The notes under the pieces are model-generated. The model searched no databases. It was not told the DNA's origin and saw only the letters and a program-made list of their open reading frames with translations. From assembly GCA_036785325.1 (NCBI GenBank), contig JAXIVH010000033.1, positions 600,386 to 664,385 on the forward strand: a stretch of 64,000 nucleotides of DNA, given 5' to 3'. This stretch comes from Urophycis tenuis. Its lineage: Eukaryota > Chordata > Actinopteri > Gadiformes > Phycidae. Below are positions 56,837 to 64,000 of the stretch, piece by piece. The translations under genes and the position numbers were made by a program. The first letter of the stretch is position 1; each line of letters opens with the position of its first letter.

Positions 56837-57478
56837 GGTATGTGTATGTGTGGGTCATACCACCTGTATTGTCTATACAGTGTTGTGGTACTGTATGTGT
56901 GGGTCATACCAGCTGTATTGTCTACACAGCGTTGTGGTTCACAGCCGGTATGTGTGGGTCATACCAGCTGTATTGTCTACACAGCGTTGTGGTACACAGC
57001 CTGCATGTGTGGGACATACCAACTGTATTGTCTACACAGCGTTGTGGTACTGTATGTGTGGGTCATACCAGCTGTATTGTCTACACAGTGTTGTGGTACA
57101 CAGCCTGTATGTGTGGGACATACCAACTGTATTGTCTACACAGCGTTGTGGTACTGTATGTGTGGGTCATACCAGCTGTATTGTCTACACAGTGTTGTGG
57201 TACACAGCCTGTATGTGTGGGACATACCAACTGTATTGTCTACACAGTGTTGTGGTACTGTATGTGTGGGTCATACCAGCTGTATTGTCTACACAGTGTT
57301 GTGGTACACAGCCTGTATGTGTGGGACATACCAACTGTATTGTCTACACAGCGTTGTGGTACTGTATGTGTGGGTCATACCATCTGTATTGTCTACACAA
57401 AGTTGTGGTACTGTATGTGTGGGTCATACCAGCTGTTTTATCTACACAGCGTTATGGTACACAGCCTGTATGTTGGGC
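56837..57478 (-). repeat. 49/55-bp minisatellite block, inverted, about 13 units
   Basis: Reverse orientation with regular alternation of 49- and 55-bp forms (TACTGTATG versus TACACAGCCTGTATG). About half the units read GGGACATACCAACTG instead of GGGTCATACCAGCTG. Confidence 0.95.
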
Positions 57479-57505
57479 ATGTCACAGCATACGGGTTGGC
57501 TTTTT

Positions 57506-57762
57506 GGGGCGGCAGTAGCTCAGTGGGTAGAGCTGGTGGACAGAGCGGGTCGTCCACTAATCGTAGGGTTGGCGGTTCGATCCCCTTTATCCTCAACCCT
57601 GAACCCCAACTTGCTCCCGGGTGCTGATCATAGCAGCCCACTGCTCCTATGTACCATAGGATGGGTCAAATGCAGAGAACAAATTTCGTTCCCATATCTA
57701 AAAAAAAAATGGGAATGACAAATAAAGACCAAATGGTCCCAATAAATAAATAAAATAAACAT
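57506..57762 (+). mobile_element. tRNA-headed SINE, copy 20, without a tRNA-His
   Basis: Preceded only by the trailer remnant GTCACAGCATACGGGTTGGC and T5; the tRNA itself is missing because the inversion breakpoint lies at about 57480. Head GTAGCTCAGTGGGTAGAGCT is intact. Confidence 0.82.
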
Positions 57763-58110
57763 ACAGTACCACAACGCTGTGTGGACAATACAGCTGGTAT
57801 GACCCACACATACAGGCTGTGTACCACAACACTGTGTAGATAATACAGCTGGTATGACCCACACATACAGGCTGTGTACCACAACGCTGTGTAGACAATA
57901 CAGCTGGGATGACCCACACATACAGTACCACAATGTTGTGTAGACAATACAGCTGGTATGACCCACACATACAGTACCACAACGCTGTGTAGACAATACA
58001 GCTGGTATGACCCACACATACAGGCTGTGTACCACAACACTGTGTAGATAATACAGCTGGTATGACCCACACATACAGGCTGTGTACCACAACGCTGTTT
58101 AGACAATACA
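57763..58110 (+). repeat. 49/55-bp minisatellite block, about 7 units, right border
   Basis: Final block; ends at ACAATACAGC where unrelated LINE sequence starts. Confidence 0.94.
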
Positions 58111-58370
58111 GCCGGGACTGGGACCAGCTGATCTTAATGTGACACTGAACCACATTGACATAAAAAGGACTGCAGAGTCACTCCCCATCTTCCGGAAGAG
58201 ACTAAAGACCCACTTGTTCAGAGTTCACCTGAACCCTGCATAACCCTACCCTCATGCTCTTATTTGTTGTACGTCTTGGCACTTTAATCACTCTTTGTAA
58301 TTTGGCACTTTGATCGCTCTTTGTAATTTGGCACTTTGATCGCTCATTGTAACTTGGCACTTAGTCAGAG
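58111..58370 (+). mobile_element. LINE C-terminal and 3'-UTR fragment
   Basis: One short frame reads AESLPIFRKRLKTHLFRVHL and stops at about 58243, typical of the last residues of LINE proteins in fish. A 3' UTR with repeated TTTGTAATTTGGCACTTTGA (two and a half times) follows. Confidence 0.6.
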
Positions 58371-58983
58371 AGGTTGTATACTAGCAATGGTTAATCTAGC
58401 AATTGAAATGCTTGAAACTTCTTCTGGTGACTTTCTTACTGTATTAGCAGCAATGAAATGGCCAACTGCTGGCCAGAAGGAGCTCCAGAGTGGTGAAGAC
58501 CATAGAAGAGATGTCACCACGTTTCAAACTAAATCAATCACATGCACATAGGTGCACTGCCCCTTTAAAGGTGAGCGGCCATGAGAGACAGGGAAGCCAA
58601 TTCTCCAGCATTGAGATGGAAAAATGATGAGAAAAATGTGCACATGCATGGTGACAAAAGGCGTCTCCTCTGGTGCTGAAGGACAGTGTTTACAGAGGAA
58701 GCGTTAGTGTGCAGGCTGCTGTCCTTGAACTGAAACCTGGTCTGACGGCTGCTGCTCTGACCTTTCCTTTCACCGGGACACTGCCTACACATCAGCAACC
58801 CACACCTTCCTCCAGCTCGGACACAAGTTGGTATTTACGCATTTAACTCCTGAGATAAGGAGAAGGTTTCTAAAATGATACAGAGCGTAGTATAAGGTTG
58901 CCAACTCCCAGAGTTTCAAATAAGGGACACTTCTTGGCCGTGCGGCAAACCCCCCCATTTTTGGGTCAAACCCAAAAATGTTT
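58371..58983. other. Unrecognised stretch
   Basis: No gene. Near 58894 TAAGGTTGCCAACTCCCAG resembles the terminus seen in reverse at 63979. At about 58959-58995 TTTGGGTCAAACCCAAA is a perfect small palindrome. Confidence 0.45.
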
Positions 58984-58995
58984 GACCCAATGTTT

Positions 58996-59030
58996 GTATT
59001 TGTATTTGTGTGTGTGTGTGTGTGTGTGTG
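58996..59030. repeat. (GT)n microsatellite
   Basis: About ten GT dinucleotides after a short TTTGTATTTG repeat. Confidence 0.9.
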
Positions 59031-59299
59031 CATTAAAGCAGAAAAAAAAATAATTCAAAGGCACATAACATACTTCCTAGGCAACTTGCACTCCCTGTTG
59101 GCAAACCTCAAAACTGCCTATGGAACCGGAGATGACATCACACAACCCTATTTCTTCCACTTTTTTGCTGACCTTTTGCAGCAGCAAGGAGTTGTCTATC
59201 CCCCAGAGCTGCAGTGTAAAACTCTGAGCAAGACTTTTTATAATTGAGAGTGACAATCAGCTCACTCTTAATTAGTTCAACAGAGCATCTGTTCCACAC

Positions 59300-59369
59300 A
59301 TCTGCATGCAATGCAATTTCCCTCAGGGATCATTAAAGTATGTCTGTCTGTCTGTCTGTCTGTCTGTCA
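59300..59369 (+). mobile_element. LINE 3' terminus with (TCTG)n tail
   Basis: AATTTCCCTCAGGGATCATT AAAGTATG followed by seven TCTG repeats is the terminal sequence of many fish Rex1/CR1-group LINEs. No coding part remains next to it. Confidence 0.6.
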
Positions 59370-59424
59370 CATCTGACCATTTGTTTTTCATCAAGAGAAG
59401 CCCCTCTCCACGTACCGAGTAGAG

Positions 59425-60889
59425 CAGGGTTTTCCAAAGTGGGTGCCGTGGCGCATGCTCAGGGGTGCCACGGAACGGTTCAAGGCATGATGATTTAATG
59501 ACAACAACAAAAAATCATAATATAATTTCAAAATGAATTTAAATAATATTAAATTGCTTTGAAGTGAAAATAGTATTATTTCAAAAGTTCTTTGCAGCAC
59601 AAACAACAATACAGTTAACTGTTGATTCAGGGCATAACATCAACAACAGTTTGTTCGCTGCTCCGTATTGACAGCACACACAGCGGAGTGCAGGTCGGCG
59701 CAGTGGACAAGTTTTTAAAGAGAGTGCATCCACCTCCCCAGGAACAGACCTCGGAATCTGACAAGACGAAATTGGCGAAGGGAAAAGTGAGGCGGTATAA
59801 AACTCCTACCTCCAGTATGGGTTCACTTGGAGTGGCGAGGTAACGTGCCCCACACCAGTATGCCTGGTCTGGGGGCGTTGGCTAATGCAGCCATGGTGCC
59901 AAGCAAGTTGGCAAGGCACCTGGAGACCAAGCACCCGGCACACCAGTGCAAAGACGATGAATATTTTAAAAGACTGAAAACACAGAATGCCACACAGAGC
60001 CAACGTATGCTTTCTACCGTGCGTGTCTGAGAAGGCACAAAAGGCTAGTTTTTTAATTGCCGAGTTGCTCGCCAAATCTAAAAAGCCACACACTTTAGCA
60101 GAGTCGGTCATATTACCAGCCTGCAAAATAATGGTTGGGGTAATGCTAGGGCCAGATGCTCTAAAAGAAATTGAAAAAATCCCCCTCTCTGACAACACAA
60201 TCAAACGTCGCATTGATGATTTGTCGGAGGACATGGAATGTGTACTGAATGAGAAACTACGGTTAAGGGCAAAATATGCGCTTCAAGTAGACGAGTCCAC
60301 TGATGCCAGTGGCCTTTGCCAGCTGATCGCTAACGTGAGATACGTGGATGAGGACAAATGTACAAATTTACTTTATTTTGCAAGAATTGGAAAACCATGC
60401 TACCGGGATGAGATATTCAGGGTGACAGACGAGTACTTGAGGAACCATAATCTTAGCTGGGATTTGTGCGTAGCCATTTGCACTGATGGGGCTGCCTCAA
60501 TGACCGGTCGGGTCAAAGGCTTTGTAACGAAAGCCAAGCAGAAGAATCCTACCATGGCAGCGATGCATTGCATGTTGCATCGGGAGGCTCTAGGAGGTTC
60601 AGAACACCAGGGTCTCTTACTGCACACAGAAGTCAGGTGGTTATCGAGGGGGAGAACACTGGCCCGTGTTTCTGAACTAAGAGAAGAGCTGCGGGCATTT
60701 GCGAGGGACCATGACCTTCCTTTCAAAGAAAATATAAATGATGACTTTTGGTGGCTTCAGCTCACTTACTTAGCTGACATTTTTGGCCAGATGAATGAAC
60801 TACATGCGAAAATGCAGGGGAGGAATGAAACTGTTCTGTCTGCAACAGACAAAATCAATGGATTTAGGTCAAAATTAGCTCAAAATTAG
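59425..60889 (+). mobile_element. hAT element, 5' part (ZBED5-like), 3' truncated
   Basis: The left end CAGGGTTTTCCAAAGTGGGT is a hAT-type terminus and matches the style of the end at 48800 in reverse. It carries a BED finger and transposase core and is cut at about 60889 by LINE sequence. Confidence 0.75.
59700..60889 (+). pseudogene. hAT transposase with BED finger, N-terminal and core
   Basis: The N-terminal region (AVDKFLKRVHPPP, GKVRRYK) is followed by a BED finger in pieces (ANAAMVPSKLARHLETKHPA), then a 300-codon frame at 59987-60889. That frame includes SFLIAELLAKSKKPHTLAES, YALQVDESTDASG (first catalytic Asp), ICTDGAASMTG, MHCMLHREAL and LLHTEVRWLSRG (the RW motif region). At least three frameshifts occur before 60000. 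The C-terminal dimerisation part is absent here; a similar one lies at 48.0-48.4 kb. Confidence 0.85.
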
Positions 60890-61756
60890 CACACGCTGAT
60901 CAAAAGACTCTATGATCTGGTTGGATGTCTGGTTCAGTTTTACAGTGGTTCTCATTGTACCTGTCAGGTAGACCTTTAGTGTCTGTGTGAAAAAAATGAT
61001 GTCAGACACCACTGAACTTTCATGTGGGGTTCCCCAGGGCTCGGTCTTGGGACCAATCTCATTCCTCTTGTACATACTCTGAATAGGATCAATAATCAGG
61101 TCTTATAACAATGTATCATACCATTTTTATGCTGATGACATTCAGTTGTATTGTAAATTTAAACCTAATGAGCACCATGAACTGTCATCCTTAATCTACT
61201 GCCTGACCAACATCAAATAATGGTTAAACGCCAACTACCTGATGCTTAAGTCTGATAAAGAAACATTAATTATTGCACCAGATGACAAAACCCCTCAGAC
61301 CAGGCAGTACATTGGTGATGTTCTAGGTTCATCCGTTCAGTCTCAGAAACCTGGGTGTCACTTTTGACTCTGCAATGTCTTTAGAGCAGCACTCCAGACA
61401 ATTAACCAGAAACTGCTTCTTCCACCCGAGGAATATTGCAAAATTAAGTAATATCTCAAGCTGAACTTGAGATAGTCATTCATGCTTTTATTTCTTCTCG
61501 TCTAGACTATTGTAACAGCCTTTTTACCTGCCTAAACAAGAAAGAGCTTGACCGTCTCTAGACTGTACAAAATGCAGCTGCACGGCTCTTAACAGACACT
61601 CATAAAAGAGCACACATCACCCTTGTTTAAACTGCTCGGCATTGGCTGCCAGTCCATTTCAGAATTAATTTTAAAATTTTGGTCCTTACTTTTAGAGCCC
61701 TACATGGTCTAGCACCCCCTTACATCTCTGACCTGATTAAACTTCATGTACCAAAC
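60890..61756 (+). pseudogene. Degenerate LINE RT (L2/CR1-like), first part
   Basis: Conceptual reading with several stops gives GVPQGSVLGP-like motif B (about 61025), a YADDIQLYC-like motif C (about 61125), the C-terminal signature FISSRLDYCNSLFTCLNKKE and VQNAAARLL. The fragment runs to LISDLIKL at about 61745, where an LTR interrupts it. Confidence 0.75.
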
Positions 61757-62134
61757 TGTCATGATCATGGATTATATTGATTTTCTTGATGTCACGATCT
61801 TGGTTTTGTTGTGTTCTTGGACTTTTATTTTGGTTTCCTTCACTTCCTGTTTGTGTCTTAATTTAGGGTTTTTGACCCCCTGTCTGATTGTCCATTGTTT
61901 TCACCTGTGTCTCGTTTTCTCCTTCCCCCGTGTATATAAGCCTGTTCTCCCCAGTGTGTCTTTGTCGGTTCGTCTTGTTGTCCTATGATGTCCTGTGAAG
62001 TCTGTTTATTCAAGTCACGTCAAGTCAAGCCTGTATTCTGGTCAAGGTCTGTTTTTTGGTTATAAATTCTTCCTTTTGTTAAATCTGCCTCCCGGCTCCT
62101 GCATTTGGGTCCCACTCCTCTGATAAACGTAACA
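61757..62134 (+). mobile_element. Solo LTR, probably Ty3/Gypsy type, inside the LINE
   Basis: 378 bp starting TGTCATGATC and ending ACGTAACA. A TATA-like GTATATAAGCC lies at about 61932 and CTGCATTTGGGTCCCACTCC near the end, both typical of fish Gypsy LTRs. The LINE frame continues on the other side. ACTG at 61755-61758 and 62134-62137 is a possible short duplication, but its position relative to the TG/CA ends is not clean. Confidence 0.65.
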
Positions 62135-62255
62135 CTGCCCGTACTATCAGGTCAGAGATTGTTGGTGGTCTCTCAAACCCACTTTAAGACCAGAGGTGAC
62201 CGGTCCTTCCAGGTAGTGGCACCCAAACTTTGGAATGCCCTGCCTCTCTCTCTAA
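62135..62255 (+). pseudogene. Degenerate LINE RT, C-terminal end
   Basis: Continuation after the LTR: CACCCAAACTTTGGAATGCC and CTGCCTCTCTCTCTAAGG match the usual final segment of this LINE type (a LWN-L motif before the stop). Confidence 0.6.
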
Positions 62256-62732
62256 GGCCCCATCTACACTAACCCGGGTAAATAAAAAAACGCACATTCG
62301 CAATGAAAACGATCTCCGTCCACACTATCGTTTTCATATCGTTTACGGAATGGTTTGCATCCACGTTCCACACTGAAATGATTTTGATAAACAATGATTG
62401 TCATGGTTACGCGACTCCCGCCACGCCTCTCTTTTCGATTACAGGCGCGTGATCAGCTGATAGCGTTAATACACACGTTTTTTTTCCCCATCACTTAAGC
62501 ACAACAAGTACAGCGCTCGCCTTCGGCGTTGGAGTAACGAATAGGTGTTACATAATATACCAAATTGTAACTGAAGATACATAAGTTCATTGCTCAGATA
62601 GACCATTCTTTCAATTTCAACTGCCATGTTTGTGCGTCTCGAGCGACTCGAGCGACTTGAGCGTCTCGAGCGCGACAGGACATTGTTGCAGAAGAGGAGA
62701 TACACCTCTGCAAGATCAGCCTCCTCTTCATC
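62256..62732 (-). other. Possible DNA-transposon end with short frame
   Basis: GGCCCCATCTACACTAACCC at 62259 resembles a DNA-transposon terminus, followed by AAAACGATCTCCGTCCACAC-like subterminal sequence. A minus-strand frame of 79 codons (62466-62705) has an Arg/Ser-rich segment from CTCGAGCGA repeats at 62636-62676. I do not recognise the protein. Confidence 0.35.
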
Positions 62733-63555
62733 CTCCTCTTTACCCCAGCTGCATCGTCAGGCAACCTCAGCAACTCTCGCAGCCGCCTTGGACATTCATC
62801 ACCAATGCTGCAGTAATATGACTTCAGCGCAGGCCAGTTCTCCAACAGGCGGCTGATTGCAGGGTTGAGTGAGAGCCATCTGGTCATCACATGGTGCAGA
62901 ATGTCATGGAGATCAACATCAAGAAACCCACAGAACTCCTTCAGGGTCTCTCTCCTTTTGGCAGAGATGGAGAGTGACCGTACACCTTCAGGACTATATT
63001 TTCCACATCAACTGACAGCTCATCCAATGCATGTTTCACAGTGTTATGGACCACATGCGCATGGCAGTTGCCACAGAGGATCTCGCTGTTGGACTGCTTC
63101 AATTTCATGAAGACAGAATTATGGATGCCATAGTTCACATTTGCATTGTCTGCACTGAATGCAGACACATGATGCAAAGTTAGAACCATTTTGTCCAGAG
63201 AACTTTGGATGGAATTGACTATCCCTTCAGCAGACTCATCTGCATTTTCAACAAAGTCGATCAGCTTTTTTACAATGCCCTTCTCTTGAGTGAAATACTG
63301 CACGGCTAAGGGAAACATCTTACGATTGCCTTTATCAGAGGCATCAGTTTGTAGAGAGAATGGGAGCGGCTTCACACCATTCTTCAACTGGCTGAGTACC
63401 TCTTCAACTGCCTTTGGGGCCAGAACATCAGTGACCACTGCCTCAGCCTTTGTCTTCCCACAGGACGTATTCTTTGCAATTGTGGAGTCACTAAGTGTTT
63501 GGAGGGTCAACTTGAGTGCACAGTCAGATGAGTTATAGCTCAAATTGTGTTTCAC
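62733..63555 (-). pseudogene. hAT-like transposase fragment
   Basis: The 204-codon frame (63555-62941) reads LPFSLQTDASDKGNRKMFPL (catalytic Asp), FSADNANVNYG and LCGNCHAHVVHNTVKHALDE. After a frame change TRWLSLNPAISRLLENWPAL continues to about 62733. This order is that of a hAT RNase H-like core, different from the ZBED5-like copies. Both ends are missing. Confidence 0.75.
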
Positions 63556-63979
63556 TCACTTGCACTCACTTTCTCTTTCTGACTCTGAGGTAGTTTTTTG
63601 CCGGCAGCAGCATCCATTTCTTTGTATACGGGAGTTGTGGACTGGAGGAGCATGGCAGTGAAATGGTTGCTAAGATACGATACTTCATAGTGATTGGCTC
63701 TGCTGCTGCATGCATGAAGAGTACTGACCAATGAGCGAGCCCAGCACGTTTCTAGACACCAGGTACAGTGTCTTCCTTCTTATTGCTTGTGTGTGTGGCC
63801 GTGCGAGGCGCGCACGCAGCCTGCAAGTGAGCGAGTGACTGAGAATCACCGAGCTGCCATTCTTCCACGACCCCAAAATACGGAACAAAGTGCGTCCCGT
63901 ATCAGGTCATTACGGGACAGGTCTTTTAGCTGCCAAATACGGAACAAAACCGTATTTTATGGGACGGTTGGCAACCCTA
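63556..63979 (-). mobile_element. Terminal region of a DNA transposon (hAT-like)
   Basis: In minus orientation it begins TAGGGTTGCCAACCGTCCCA followed by TAAAATACGG and TCCGTATTTGG repeats, a well-known vertebrate transposon terminus. The transposase fragment at 62733-63555 follows in the same orientation, so they probably belong together. A convincing partner end with matching 8-bp duplication was not found. Confidence 0.6.
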
Positions 63980-64000
63980 CACATACCGTAAGTTAAATGT

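Larger units (their letters stand above)
14867..58110. repeat. Composite tRNA-His / SINE / minisatellite domain
   Basis: The higher-order unit is n copies of a 49- or 55-bp minisatellite, then a 72-bp tRNA-His gene, a 32-bp trailer, five Ts, and a tRNA-headed SINE of about 260-300 bp. Nineteen tRNAs and twenty SINEs recur with this order. Successive tRNA starts in the left block are 1031, 874, 749, 914, 819 and 923 bp apart, so the number of minisatellite units varies. Later LINE, BEL/Pao and hAT insertions interrupt the domain without altering the underlying order. An orientation switch occurs at about 56340 and again at about 57480. Confidence 0.92.

Noticed and set aside
58894..63979. One 5-kb DNA transposon bounded by GGTTGCCAAC ends
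   Set aside because: The two ends share only about a dozen bases, no matching 8-bp duplication flanks them, and the interior is a mix of unrelated fragments in both orientations.

Overview
The window is repeat-dominated DNA from a vertebrate, most likely a teleost fish. Pointers are a Rex3/RTE-type LINE, several L2/CR1-group LINEs with microsatellite tails, a BEL/Pao LTR retrotransposon, a Penelope-like element (PLE) with a GIY-YIG domain, hAT transposons of ZBED type, and tRNA-headed SINEs. I see no convincing host protein-coding gene. The only host-type genes are copies of tRNA-His(GTG).

Layout. 1-8440: simple-sequence and minisatellite DNA (41-bp array at the left edge, CT tract, interrupted ATGT tract, 34/38-bp array, a C22 run, CA tracts) in otherwise featureless non-coding sequence, plus one lone SINE. 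8524-13285: a decayed PLE whose reverse-transcriptase palm is split by about 40 tandem copies of one 57-bp segment; a hammerhead-like motif lies in its 3' end. 13728-14364: a 43/33-bp minisatellite. 14867-58110: a large composite satellite domain. Its basic unit is a 49-bp (or 55-bp) minisatellite, and several of these plus one tRNA-His gene plus one tRNA-headed SINE form a higher-order repeat of about 0.65-1.5 kb. Nineteen tRNA-His copies are present, sixteen of them identical in all 72 nt. The array runs in one orientation to about 56.34 kb, is inverted from there to about 57.48 kb, and then returns to the original orientation.

The composite satellite is the landing site for younger elements. 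An 11.7-kb BEL/Pao element (21801-33483; 453-bp LTRs differing at one base; 5-bp duplication CATAC) itself contains a hAT-type element (29008-32831; 8-bp duplication CCATTAGT), which in turn contains a LINE. Two related L2-like LINEs lie in opposite orientation at 35.65-41.66 kb. A near full-length Rex3-like LINE (42451-45813) has a 14-bp target duplication. An L2-like LINE at 52417-55680 keeps an uninterrupted endonuclease-RT frame. A hAT C-terminal fragment sits at 47.5-48.8 kb. 58111-64000: a graveyard of LINE and hAT fragments with one solo LTR.

Functionally there is no operon-like logic. The coherent story is local amplification of a Pol III unit (tRNA-His plus SINE) with a short minisatellite, repeatedly hit by retrotransposons. 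Most long open frames across the satellites are by-products of stop-free repeat units.
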